Assembly (NCBI GenBank): GCA_020055645.1
Contig: CM034546.1
Span: 111,197,375 to 111,261,374, forward strand
Direction of reading: 5' to 3'
Source of the DNA: Tomocerus qinae
Lineage: Eukaryota; Arthropoda; Collembola; Entomobryomorpha; Tomoceridae
DNA: 64,000 bases
Shown here: piece after piece, positions 13,001-27,276 of the stretch
Layout of the letters: each line of letters opens with the position of its first letter
How positions within the stretch are numbered: the stretch's first letter is position 1
Made by a program: the position numbers and the translations under genes
The notes under the pieces: generated by a model
Databases searched by the model: none
Seen by the model: the letters and a program-made list of their open reading frames with translations, nothing else
Told to the model about the DNA's origin: nothing

Positions 13001-16000
13001 GTATATTTATTAGAGATGGTAGTATAGTCGGGGAAAGGTTGTTGTTGTGAGTGGCTATGACGAGAGCTGCTGTGGATGTTCGTCGAGTTGAGTGTGGAGT
13101 TTATGCTGGAGCCATTTACTGCTTGCTACGTTACGCTGCACTCGTCGGACACTTTTATTGTGTCTTACTTTCATACATATATGTATTAGTTGTAAATAGA
13201 GTAAGTAAAAAGTTCTGTGACAAGACAGGACATGACAAGGAAGCAAGACACGGCAGTCCCAGTCCTCTATTGAATTCTTTCCTCATGCTCACTCCCTTTA
13301 TTGCAGAATAGTTCTTGTGTTTTTAGTAGGAGTCAACTTATTATCTAACAACTATAGACAAGGGCTGTGCACTAAAGTTGACTTGACTCACATCACAGTT
13401 CAATGTGACTGTGTGACGCTGAGTGGGCAATGAGCTTGAATGAATAGAGCAAATTCATAGGACAAGGTACGTCGTAGATATATCTCAAGAAACTCATGTC
13501 ATGTTAGATCTTTGCACTTTTGTCCAAGCCAGAGCTCTAGGTATGCCTTTTTAGGTACTACTACGAATGAACATGAATTATATTTCTGTGTATGCAGTCA
13601 AGTGGAGTGAGAATATAATCTTAGAAGATGTATCCTCGGAATCAGAGATTGTACCTTATTCGTAGAAATGTATGCTCTATGCAGCAATATCTTTGCGAGG
13701 TAGCTAGTACGTCACATTTTTGTAGATTAAAGGAGAGTCTTCTCGTACATAGTATTTGTAGTCGTAATGTAACGTAAGTATAATATTATGGACACGTATA
13801 CCTTGCAATAAAATGTTTCCTGAATGCGAGTCTTTAGTGTAGGCAGCCGGCATGCATCATTGCTCTTTGTAGAGAACCATCCTCTATTTCTCTCAGAGTC
13901 AGTCATCATCATTCTTTTATTTTCTCCCCGTGTGTGTGACTCTCCTCTTCTGATTCACTCAGTTTCCTTCATTCTCCTTTCCCCACTTTATATAAATACT
14001 ATACCTACTTAGCACATATATAGCAGAGAGAGGAGCAAGTGGGAGAGATAGTAAGTACTAGGAATAACTGTGAGAGAAATAGAAAGATTTCTACTACTTG
14101 CTGTGCTGCATTCGGTTCCTTCCGGACATTAATTTCTCTGTGACTGGAAAGCCACGTTTTTCCACACGCCCGTCAAAATACAATACAGTGCAAACTAGCC
14201 TTTACAAGTTTGTTCCTTCTCACTCTCTGGAGTAGGAAGTTGAGAACTTTATACTATGCTGTATATATCAACTGAACAATTATCTATATAGGTTATGTTA
14301 TATAATAGTAAGAGTTTGATATTCAGCGTCCTAGAACCACTTAGTGTCTCTGATTGTAAGAAATCTTAATGTGGGACAAGAAATCCTTCTTGTTCTTCTG
14401 TTATTTTCGTTGAATTGAGAGAAGGAAAGGCAAAAGTCAAGTCAAAACTAAGCTTTTAGGTAAACTGGTTTTTTGTGCTTTGGAGTTTGGTGAGTCGACC
14501 TAGAAACTTTGTACAGCAAAAGCTATTACTGTCGAATATTTACTTACCGTTATCAAATCTTGATACGGAAACGATTTGGATCGGATCGGATACGGATAGA
14601 AATGCACATCTACTTTCGTAGGGCAGGGGCTAGGGCAACATTTTTTGCCCTTGCGGATGCAATACAAAAGTAATGTGCAAGTGTGTGTGTGCTCTTGTCA
14701 TGAAAAATTCTTTGGAATGTTTCACAGAAAAATCCCCTCTCACCCTTTCGCATCGCATAGTTCTAATATCAGTAGTTATTGAACTGCTTAACTACTCCCT
14801 AGTACTACCTTCACCAGTTTTCTCGTTTAGATTGGACAGTGAATTGAAGAGGAACCCTTTCGTAAAGGAATAGGAAAAAATAGAGTGAAAGTGAACCTTT
14901 GGACCCTCGTGCATTTTGAAAGCCTAAAAGAGTATGGATTTAGCTTACTTATCTTCCATCTGTACGGCTGCTGGTTAGATCCACGTATTTGCATTTTCAT
15001 ACGGTGCTCTTTAGGAAAACAGGAGAGAGAGAATGGTATGTGCCTGTGAATATATGAGCTATACTTCAATAGATCTTATTGGAATTCGACGGGTTGTTCA
15101 CGTAATTGAATACTTTTTGACTTGCTTGCATAATTCGCCGAGTCTGATATTGAGCTGAATTGGGATTGGGATTCCTGGCGAGTTCCTGGTATGTGTGCTT
15201 ACTTAGTATTGTGAGTGAGCTGACGTATTTGAGTCAGCAGCCTCTATACGTCCATCTGTATCGGTGGTGGTGGGTGAGGGAGCTATTGCTGTGAGTAGGT
15301 TGTCGGGTAACAAGAGAAAAGAAACAGTGGATCTAGTTCCTCCTCCTCCTTTTATCTTTAAGTATTAGGTAGATTCTTATTGTTAGGTGTCTGCAGATAG
15401 TACACGGCACGGCTATTTTGTATGTCGTTCCAGCCTACGAGGTACCTTCACTTGATTTTCATTCGATCATCAAATGAGCACGGCTATGTATCTCTCTCCC
15501 ACTCTTTCTCTTCTCTATGAGTTTTGTGATCATCGAAACGGAGACGACTGAGTGTTTCGTTTCTGATTAGATTATCTTGTCTGATCAATATGCAAAGTGC
15601 AGGGTGGAGAATTTATTGAAGGCCTTAGTCTCTCCCGCCGATCCTATCACATTATTCCTCCTCCTTCTGTCTGTCGAATAAAATAAGCAAGCTCTAAATA
15701 TACATAAATATATCTCTTGTGTTAAATTAGGGACACCTTATATAGGAGCTATAGCTATTTACATCTCCTCAATTGTATTAGTCGTTTCTTTCCTCCTCGA
15801 GAATCAGTCGACTATTGTAGAATTGTAAAAGTAGGATCTGCCGTGGCGTAGGTAGGATTACTTTAGTATTAGGTAGTAAAGAATGGCAATAGAAGGTTAA
15901 AGAGTGATTCCGATTCAGTAGACCTTAAGGCTATAATAGTAAACAGATGAAAAAGACAGCAGGTTAGTTTAGTTTCATCCTGGCTATGAATATGTATTCT

Positions 16001-19000
16001 ACGTAGTCACAACGCTACAATAGGTACACAAAATAAATATCCACATGTATGTACGACTGCTCAACTGAACAAAGGTAAATCGTCAACAAATACTACACTA
16101 ATACTACTGATAGTCAGACAGTAGATATCTGTACATAGCTAGTCTATCCTCTATTGCAAAGGGATCAACTCGGAGAGAATGGCTCAGTTTATTGCTCATC
16201 ATCAGTAATCATGATGGGGAATCAACTAGCGGAAGTTGGTGGTTTACGAAGCGTATAGAAAGTTCTTCCTTTAGCAATAGCGGATTCTAGCTTTGTACAA
16301 GTATACTAGCATCTGTACGTAATTATGTATACTACAGGATTTGTTTAAAACAAAACTAACTTGCAAGTCATGGCTCTATACATAGACATATGAAATTATA
16401 TACTAAAGAAATCATTAGACACAGTAATATAAATGTTTGTAGCCCAGTAAATACACAGCTAATAATATTGCACTATTGTGTTTTCATCATGATGTTTATA
16501 GCGAGTCAGTTTGTTCTGACGTTTCGTTTAGAGTTTACCTAGGCAAGTTTATTTTACTTGTTTCTCTGCTACTTACTACGATTAGGTATGCACTGCTACT
16601 GATGGAAATATATAGTTGTACATATGATACAGAACTCCATGCATAAATGTATGATATGAGTGAAAGAACTAATGTGATAGGTGTTGTGGATGGAGTGGTG
16701 CATGGCCCTGGCCTAGTGCTAGCGGAACTATACAGACTGGGTACCTTATGTGAGCTGAATTCAGTGTGACCGACAGGATATGATTGTATGAGACTCGTAG
16801 TACTACTGTCGGAGTAGGAATATGAAATGGAGCATTTTAATGAAAAGCCACGAGGCAATAATTTCACACGTACGTTTGGAAAAGGTACGTGCATTAATCC
16901 CCTTCGGGGGTGCATATGACACGCTGACGCTGAGATATTAATCTAGTGGGCTGCAAGGGAGACTGAGTGAGTGTGGAGGTGTCGGGATCAGCATGGAGGA
17001 TCCGGGCATCCTATTCTGCTCGACCGACATTCATATGCCACGTTATGTACTACACATATATATATACTGTTACCTACCTTATCTTCGAATGCTACGATAT
17101 CCTATGACTCAAACTGACTAACAGCAAAATGCAGCCCAACGAGCTGAGGTAGAATTGTAGTATTATTGTGTATGTCTCTGACTGAATGTCTGTTAACTCT
17201 TGCTCTATAAAGTATGTATATATGCATTAAATACGTATATATAGTATGTGAAGGTAGTGATGTGAGGGGTTGCCATCTCCAACTCATACTCATGTAGAAC
17301 TGCCAACATAACTACCGATAGGTACACGTATATTCTGCCTTTTGTGATTTATGAGGAGAAATAAATGCAATGCATCAGCTGAGGGACTCTGCTACTGCTG
17401 CCGTTCCTTTCATACCTTCTCTCTCGGTTCATGCTACTTTGGCTAGGAAAGAGGGAGTTGTATGAGTGAGGTTTAGTGCATGTACATGCCTGTGTAAATG
17501 TAGTAGTAGCAGTACCTACAGATCTCAATATGTATGTTAGTTGGCTAAGTAAGTATAGTAAGTAGTATCTGTCCAGATATCATAGTAATGTAAAGTGTAG
17601 GAGGTAAAAGGTTGGTCTACCTATCCGATATACATAGAGTAGTGAGTGTGTCGTAAGTGCGAGTAGTAGAAAGCCAGCAAGGCGCTATTCACGGGAGGAG
17701 AAGAGAACAGGACGGCGGAGACAGCAGGAGGAGGCAGACATACCGAATCGGATCGGGTAATATTATTGCTCAGAGGGAACACACGGCGACACGCGATTGC
17801 CCCAGGTGGCTCACTGTACAATGGACACACTATAACTCCGAGGACACTTGACACTTTGCATGATGAATGGCTTTCCCTAAGAGATTTATAAGTCCCTTTC
17901 CGTTTCAGCTCGATTCGCTCCGAATTTTCTGGATATGTCCCTACACCAGTTTCCCGGCAAACTCTCCTGCTCCTGTTTCCTCACTCACTCTCTCTCTGCA
18001 ATAACTACTATAGTATGTACTCTACCTTTTAGTCTGCTACACTTTCACTATCTCCACGACACACACTTTCATGAATGCAATACTTTCATCTCTAATCTAA
18101 TGTTCGAATACGTACAACTATCAAAGTTCTTCAGCGCACATGATATACTACTCTCAACCACTATTATCCTGTCTACCTTTACATTTACACGGACAAGTAG
18201 AACATAACTATTCCCATCCATGCGCTACTTATGCATTAGCATCTCTTTCCTGGCAGCCAGATTCATGGTCAGTCCGCCCTGATTCTACATTTGCCCACCT
18301 CATCTCAATAGGTAACTCCAATCACGTTTTAAATAAACCTTAATGATAGGGACTATTTTTCAATCACCTAAAATGCACCAGAAAATATATTTTTCAGTTG
18401 TAATCAATGATGATTCAAATTATGATTCAATTGCAGTTGCACTAATTAATTAGGTTGTTGAGTCATATTTAAAAATGATATGACTGATAAGGAGAAAGAA
18501 TTACCTATTAAAAAAAGTGTAGTTGGGTGTGTTTCTAAATACAAATAGTAATATCACATGAAGTAGATATTTGGCATTAGATAAAGCAGAAAACGTGGGT
18601 ACTTGAATAGAAATAGCAATAACTTGTGAGCATTAAGTCAGGCAGTTTCCGCTCCCCTCCTTAATTCCTATTTCTATTGAAATCTTGGTTGAAGTTTCGA
18701 GAAGGAAGAGTATAATTTACCTTAGACAAATATGGACCTTTGAGATTTGACTCGACTTGAAATGGGTCGGCTCAAGTCAGTACCTTCTTTCCGTCATCCT
18801 CTTCCATTTCTACAACTTGAGGCAGTTAAATGAGAACAGGAATGGAGCAAAACATGAAACAGTTGAGTTCAGATGAATCTCTTGAAGTATCTTTGACTCT
18901 ATATAGGTAATGTTGTGTGTCTAGCGATCTTGTGAATATATTTAGAAGTCCTATTCTACCGAACTCTTCTTGTTCGGCGAGAGTTAAGATGGGACAAAGT

Positions 19001-22000
19001 CGTTCAGTGAGTAAAGTAAAAGGAAGGAGAAATGCGGCTGAGGAAAGGTACACACTCTTCTTTTCTGTATAAAGAGTGCTTACTTACCGATATTAGACAT
19101 GTACATAATAATATACGGAAGGATAGCTCAGTACAAACGTATAAATTCACTGAAGGATACTTTAAGCCGGAGTGGAGAGACGGAGTTAGTTTGTAGGTAG
19201 ACGATGATGTTACCTACTCTAGTTTGATTGCTACGGGCATTTCATCCTCTTTACAAACCGTTTAGGGAATTATTAAAACAAGTTCGTCTGTTTGCATAGC
19301 AGTCATCCAAACTTATTATGTGTGCATGGCCATGGAATGATGTTCATTTACTTACCTACACAGAGAGGTAGCTTACCATCTCTATACCTTGGGATGTTAG
19401 ATCTATTCATATTAACATTTCCTTTAGGAATGATACATCGTTTATATATCAGCAAATATAGTAGTAAATACTTTATTATATGAATATGAAAACCGAAGCA
19501 AAACTATACATGTATCTGTGGCAGTATCTATCAATTAAATTATCTGTATCCGAGATATCCATCTTCCTAGAAACACTTGGTAGTTGATTTGTTAGACAGC
19601 GGCACTTGAAACTTTCTCATCTCTTATTGCAACATGTCTTCCCTTGTTCTCCGAAAGCCAACGAGACACTCAATTTCCTTTTTGATTGATCTTTAAAGAG
19701 TTGGAAATTGACTTCTACTAAAGGATCTACTGTCCTTCTTTATAGCTTCAACACGTTGTGTAAATAGTATGGCTACTAAATATTAAATGCATACAACTTT
19801 TGTTCTTAATTGACTGTAATATCATGTATCCCGAGTTTGTAGATAAAAGTCGGTAAATACTATTAAATATACATAATAAATTCCGTAATAAATTCGATAT
19901 AGGTTACATACTTATTGGTATATTATTGTGCTGCAGAATGAAAAATGAGCATAAATATTATAGAGATAAGCAAGTTTTTGGTAGGAAGGGAAAGAGAAGT
20001 TGGAACAATTTGTAGGTGGTTTGGTTTTGGATGTAATTTTGCGAATGGCTTATGATTGGTAGAGGTAGAAATGTGAGGAGGATGGAAAATTTTGCTGGCG
20101 CAGGTGTTTTAATACCTGGATTGGATTCTGTTGCACGTACAGCCTACAAAAGGGTGGCTTAGCTTCTGTTCTGCTCGTCTGTATCTGTTTTTATATATGC
20201 GGTTCATGTTTTGTCGCTAGGAAGTGTAGTAACAGGGCCAAAGCAAAACAAGCATGTGTGTAAGAAACTACTGGGAGGTACTGAAGGGTTGTTATTGCTG
20301 ATTCGGTGTTATTTCTTTCCATAAAGAATATAGCTGAATGTACGGCAATGTGCAGTTGGTATTATTACAATATTTATGTATTGTATACCTAAATATATGT
20401 GCTGCATATACCTAAGTGTCTTTACATTTATGCTGAAGGAAATAAGTTTCCATTATGGCAGAATATTATAAGAGATGTGTTAAACTTGTAATGGTATGCA
20501 GTGGAAAGTGTTGTAGGTAGTAAAAGTGTCTGTAGGAGAGTATATAGATATAGATAGAGAAAGATAAAGCAGGTTGATGGAGGTGAAAGTCATAGTAAAT
20601 AATAGTGTAAGTAGAGTTGCTGAGAAGTTGAGTTAAGGCTACTTAGTCTAGTTGTAGTTGGGATTTGCGTGTGCTAGAGAATAGTCGTGAATGTTCAGAG
20701 TAATAGTATCAAGTATTCTTGTATGTTATGTAATGTATGTAATTGAAAGCGTGAGTGGATGAGATGCTGTATGTAGAGAGTCCACATTTGATATGATGCT
20801 AGGTTACGTTATGTTGGGTGAGTCGGAGTAGCGGAAAGAACATGTCAAAAACGTGTTGCGATTGCGAACATAAAATATAAACACGTCGAGAAGATCCTTG
20901 ATCATTATTCGGATGCATGCCTCTGTATGCAAAATGTTGTTGGAGGAGCAAGAGTGAATCCACTCTTCTTTAGCCTTTTCTTCTCTCTTCCTACATACTC
21001 CTCACAAGTATCTCTGTACTCTTTGTAAATGCACACTATATTATCGTCTTCATAAGTCCAGACAATGCTGACGCGGCCAGGCAGGCCAACTACTAAAAAG
21101 GGTCCCTTTTTACTTGGCTTCCTTACTCGATTCCCTTTTTTAGGTGTCTAAGAATACATTGCCCATACCTACATCCTTTTACTAGTGTAGGTATCTCTCA
21201 CATACATAAGATCATCCAATAGGTACATATTACACCAATAAAGAAAAATAAGACTAGTTGAAAACGGAGTAGGTATCCCTGTTTCGATAGACTGTTTGCA
21301 GAAGCAGACAGAGACAGACGGAGGAGTGCTTCTATAACTGAAGCCCCATTTACACGGAGCAATAAAATGAAGCAACTTCTATCTCTCTACTACTGTTCTC
21401 TCTATTATATTATGAATGTAGTTTTCTTGCCTATTGTATTGTACTGGGTGTCATTCATTCCGGGCTGGAGAAAATCCTCCTCGGATACTTATGAATAAAT
21501 GGCTGGAGCAATAATAATCATCGAGCGGAATGACTGTAGCGATGGTCGAGGTGCCAATTTGGATAAAAGGATTGACTGAAGCCTTTCCAGCTCTCCATCC
21601 ACAAACCCTTCTCCTATATACATCCAAAGGTACTTAGCACTTCTATAGGTGTAATATAACTATTATGACATATAACAGATCACAGTAGTAGGAATATTAT
21701 TATTATTACTATACTGTATCTAGTAGGAGGAGAATGGAGGAGGACGAGACCTGAGGATCCTTTTCTAAAGTCTACCTCCTTGCAGCTAGTAACTGAAGTA
21801 TTATTATATTGTGCTATATCATGGATTGTCCATGTCACGGAAGTGCAATATTAACAATGGCTGTTTTCTATAGGAGTGCAGTCAGTGGTGGTGAGGTAGA
21901 CTTATCGAATGGGGAAGAGTACCTTAGTAATATTAGTGGAGTAGAAGAGGGCTAGTCATCGTCCCATTGTATTTTAGGAGAGAGATAATGTATTGTGAGT

Positions 22001-25000
22001 TAGCGGGAGGAAGGTAACAGCTTGACTGTGTATTGTATACCTTGGTTTAGATTTTCTATTCAAATGGGTAAATCTGATGGAGATTGAAGAGGCAATCAGG
22101 AGTGGAGAGTGTCTATAAACGTTGAAACGGAATAAGGATTTGAGTATTGCATGCACTTTCGTTAGCTTTAGCTACAGCTCCTTTATTTTTCTACCTAAGT
22201 AAGTAAGTGTTCTATTGGTTTTGTTCGTGTGGGCTATGAAATGACTATGGCATGACATTACTATATTGTATTAGACAGCTACCTATGTATGTACATCCCA
22301 CCACTACTACATATACTATACAGCAACTCCTCTGGCTCCTACTGGCACATAAAATAATATATCTATTGCCGTGTTGTGGAATTCTGTTGGGGTATTTGGA
22401 GGAAGAGTATGGCAGAGATAGAGTTGGGTAGTCTGTGTTCACTGATGTGATGTGGATGTGACTGTAAGTAAAAATGGATGGAGATCGAGGAACAATATGT
22501 ATGTTTATGTGGGATCGAGAAAGCGACACGATAAGAAGAAAGTTGTGGAACGTTAGGATGTTTTTGGGGACGAAACGATATCCGTCTGTCGTATGCAAAT
22601 ATCGTGTGATTACCCTGATACTCAACTTTCGCTACACTAACAAGGCATTATTATGTAAATTTGAATAGTTTACGCCACGTAAAAGATAGTGTTCGACCAT
22701 TTCCTTTTCATTCCGCTCTTTTTTTCTCTCTGTCTTGTTATGCTTTTTAACTTCCCTTCTGGATGCTTTTAATTCCCCAACTTCATGTTCTACTTGGGTG
22801 CGAATGCAAATGGGGACAAAATAAAAACCGATCTCGCGCCCTGAAATCCACTCATTTCCGGCCTTCTCGCCAACTAACCTTCTTCTTCTCTTTTCTCATC
22901 TTCTTCCCTTCTCTTCTATATTCTTATAGTATAATATATAAGAGTGCTATTAAATTCTGCAGAGTATTCAACAGAGCTACTATATAGGTACTCAACTTCT
23001 ACACGGTGAACAATATTTAACTAGTATCTATTTATACCTACGTATCTGTACATAAGCACATTACATTGTATTGTATCTACTACGTAGTTGTGTAGTCTGA
23101 GAATTTGCATTCATTACTCTGCCACTCAAAGCATATCGGATCAACAAGCCTTTCCTTCTATCTATTCTATAGAAATAAATAATAGGAATAGCATACAAGT
23201 ATTATGTATGTATGGATATAATATGTACACATTTAGTTCGTATTCCACTTAGGGACACAAAGCAAGTTTAAAAGAAGAGAATACAGACATTCTTGTGTTA
23301 TTTACTTGTTATGTATATCGTGTATATTAGTCTTGTGCTAACTAGGTATGTAGAGAATCCATATGCATAAAGTTGGTATATACTAGTATTATGATCATAG
23401 TTGTTAGTGCACCATTATACGTAGTTAGTTGATATACCTCCAACCTTGTGTGTACGACTATCAGTAGGGAAGTCCAAAGGAGCTAACTATATTTCTTCCT
23501 GTAATTCATCCTCTGATGAGTCTTTTCATCGGTCTTTCCCCAGCATTTCTTTACAACTTTTAAACCAAAGTACTTTTAGTCACTCTCGACTCGCGCCCGC
23601 ACAACCATGTACTTTTTATTGCTGTAGCCTTTTGTCTTTACTTACTCTGCATTGCATAGAATTGTCTCCTTTTGCATTTTGCAACTTTAAGTGAGCTATA
23701 TAATCCTCTGATTTGTATGTAAGTTGTCCTTTCATTAATGCATCTGTGATTGTGGGTACTTTGTCCTGCTATGATTTTGACTACTGTTAAGTACTAATTT
23801 GAATTGTTACTTTGTTTTAATCATTTCCCCATTTGCATGCAAATATTTTTTCTTGGCAGCAATTATATTGCGCTCTAACTTTAGGTATAGGAGAATTTTT
23901 TTGCCTTGTAATTTACTCATGAATATATGTAATTATAGGTAATTATAAATCACTGAGACCATGTCTGTGTAAAGTATATAGTAGGTCTGAAGGGACTATA
24001 ATATACACAGTAGGTAAATCTACATGCATGTGTTTAAAGTAGAGAAAATAAAATTCGTGAAATATAAAAGCATTTATTGTGTGCCATAAAGAGGGATGGG
24101 AAAGCTAGGGAAAGAAGCAACCAAAAAGAGTAAATATTGTGGCAGTACAAGGACAATAGATTTGTGAAACGTAAATTCTACATGAGTACTCAGTGAGTGA
24201 CTTAGAAATGTTATGTATAGTGGGGCTATAGAAAATATCTGTGTACTTTGTACTGTATAGATAATATTTGGATGCTACTCGAACACAACAACTGCATACA
24301 CTCAGGACACATCACAAGTCACAAGTAGGATTCGCCATGAATACGGAGTAGTAGGAAATTGACAAAAAGGTAAAGGTTTCATTTCAAGGGATGGATGGAT
24401 GGAGGGACGGATGTCTCGGAAGAGTTGCGTCCGGATGACATTTTTGATGGGATATCAATGTGTGTGTATTTTGAGTAAATTTCCTGCCAAGTTCACTTTT
24501 GACAAATCATATTCATATGAAACCGTGAAGCAGGGAAAAGAAAAAGAGAAATGAAAGTATGAGGGCATACTTACATGAACTGAACATACTTATAGCACCC
24601 ACATCCACATTGTATTGTAACTGTATTGAACAGTCAGTCTTTCTTCTTCCAACGGTAAGCATCAGAGTACATAGACAGGAGTCTTGGCAATCCAGACCAA
24701 ACCAGAGCAAACCAACTCAGGACTAAAGAAAAGTAGAGGAATTTTCTGGGAAGGATTGTTGTATGGAGTCATAGGAATGAAATAGTAGGAAAAGAACGAA
24801 ACGGAAAGGAGACGTGAAGGGAGAAGAAAAGTTGGAGTGAAAGTGGAGGAAGAGGAAAAGAAAGCATTAGTAATGTACTGTGTAAAGGATATGGAGATGA
24901 TGAAACCTTTCTGTCAAGTCGCGCTTCACTTCACCCCACCTACTATCCATCCATCTACAGACTCATTCTTTTCACCGTCTCGCTTCAGCTACAACTATCC

Positions 25001-27276
25001 AATACACTACACAACTAATACTACTTATATTATCTCCACGTACCTATGTACAAATCTATCTACTATCTACCCACCTAAGTACATAAGTAATCTTACTCTT
25101 AACGATACTCTAACCTCAATACGACTATACATTATACCATCCTATTTTGGAAATCGTCATTCCCTTATTGTTCATCTGGTACCTAATGCTGTCTCACAAC
25201 TCACTCAAATTCTAATGTGTTTGCTTTACTTATCTCTACATTACGTATTTATGTGTACTATGTAGACAACCAAATATTTATAAAAATATTCCTGTGCAGG
25301 CTTCTGATATTTGTGTAACAATATCAATTCTAAACATTGTGTTCAATGATCAATATGGATTTGATGAAATTTTATAAATCCATTTAATAATTATTTTGAA
25401 ACATGGTTTAAAATGATTACTGTTACTAATAGGTTAAGGTATTTCAAGTAGGCTGTGTGTTTTAGTAATGATTTTCTTTTTGGCAGTAGAATGATTTAAA
25501 TTAGTTGTGTTAGAGTTCTTAATATCATGAGATTCGTGCTTAGGGGGCAGAGGAATGAGGCTTTCTATGATTGTAAGTTAACTGTAAAATAAGGAGTTTT
25601 AAATCACAAAGTAATTTATTGTATTTCTAGAGCAAAATTTTGCTTTGCTATAATGTATTTTGAATGTGCCACAAGGAGACAAAATAGCTTCGTATGGACA
25701 TTTCTATAGCTTCCTGTTAATACTTGAATTCCTCATCGTATTTATTTTGGACAGCCGTTTTGTGATTGTTCATTGGATTGTATTTTGTAGAGACTGGATG
25801 GATGGGGATAAAAGAAGCGGAATGGTGTCTGTGTGTATGAGAATCTGACTATATTTGTGGATATCAACACGTCTAAGATTAGTATTGTGTAAAGTGTCAG
25901 CATTTGTATTTATAGGGGAGTATAAATGAAGTATTTATAGGGAGAAGAAGGGAATGTGATAGGATGGCTAAGTGTAGGTTATTTATTTCATATAACAGAT
26001 AAGTACGGTGCTTATATGGTTTTTAGAGGTAGTAGCTAGGCTGAGGATTGGTCAGTGAAGTCAGAGTCGAGTCTTCTTTGCTAAGTTTGCAGATGAGTGG
26101 AACTGAAAAGACCGGCGAGTGAAATCTGACAAAAGCAATGGGATTGATGGACTCTGAATCACCCTCGAGTTCCGGAGTTGGACAAATGATACTTCTGCCA
26201 TTCTCTGGACTCCTGAAACCTTGTAGCGTGCCTAATAAACACAAATGTGAGTCTCTGTGTGCATAGATATGTTGATATACAGCACGTATGCACTAATGTA
26301 TCGCATCTCTTCCATTGTATGAAAGTGCGCTTACAGAATATTCCACTAGTGTTTGTATAAACAAGAAGAAATACAAGTCACTTTACTTACGTATAGTAGG
26401 ATATATATTTTTAGCCGGGCAATCTAAGTCAATATGGAATTCCTTTATTCTTCTGTTGGTTTTGTTATGCGAATGTGACCTGATGCATGGTATCTATAAG
26501 CCATGTATGTGATATGAGGAGGAGAGGAGTAGTATTTTAAGTCGAAAGGATCTTCTAAAAATATTTATAACGTTTGTGAGGGTATATTTAATGTTAATAG
26601 TGTGTAAATATACCTAGAGACAGTAGTAGTGTTTTGGAATGGGGAAAGGTGCAGTGCAGATAACTTATAAATGTGGTGTGCTGTATTTTGGTCTGAAAGT
26701 CAGAAGACTGGCAGAGATAAGTCGATCTAGGTAATGTAAATTTGGTTTACGTTGGTTTGGATTTTGCCTGAGAGAAGAAAAATGAGTTCACGAAGGAAGG
26801 AATGAGTTGGATGGAGTTTGTAGTGTTTCACTTTTAAATATTAGCTCGACTGTTTGCTTACATTGTGGCTCTGTTTATAATAAGGAGGTATGTATGTGAA
26901 ATGAGATGGTGATGGTGACTCGGTTGTGAAAGGTTTATGCGAGAATATCGGTGAGGAAAGCGGTCATTTCCGTCACCAGACTCATCCATATGGAAGTTTA
27001 TATTAAAAAAGAGATCTACTGCTATTATTGCATTGTGTATAAATCTCGTGCACAAATATCTGTTGGTAATAGAGAGATCTTGGCATTTTACCTCCTCTGA
27101 CAGGCTGAGAGTAGTAAGAGGATTGCACTGAAGCAGGGATTGTGCAAGTTATGTGAATGGGAGTCTGGCTTGTTGTGCTTTTTATGCCACGTAATGAATG
27201 TGGAGGCAGGAAGGTGGTGGTGCATGGATAGGTAGGTGAGAGTCCATATGATAACAGTGCAATTTAGAGGAAGGCT
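10001..27276. other. Non-coding region upstream of zfh1, part 2
   Basis: No supported gene, RNA or mobile element. Small repeats: TTACG units at 10039-10056, CGGAT-type units around 14566-14598, and a GGAT run at 24388-24412. Open frames never exceed 142 codons; the longest (24837-25265) is pyrimidine-rich with no domain. Confidence 0.6.
24388..24412 (+). repeat. GGAT-type microsatellite
   Basis: GGATGGATGGATGG followed by degenerate copies. Confidence 0.75.
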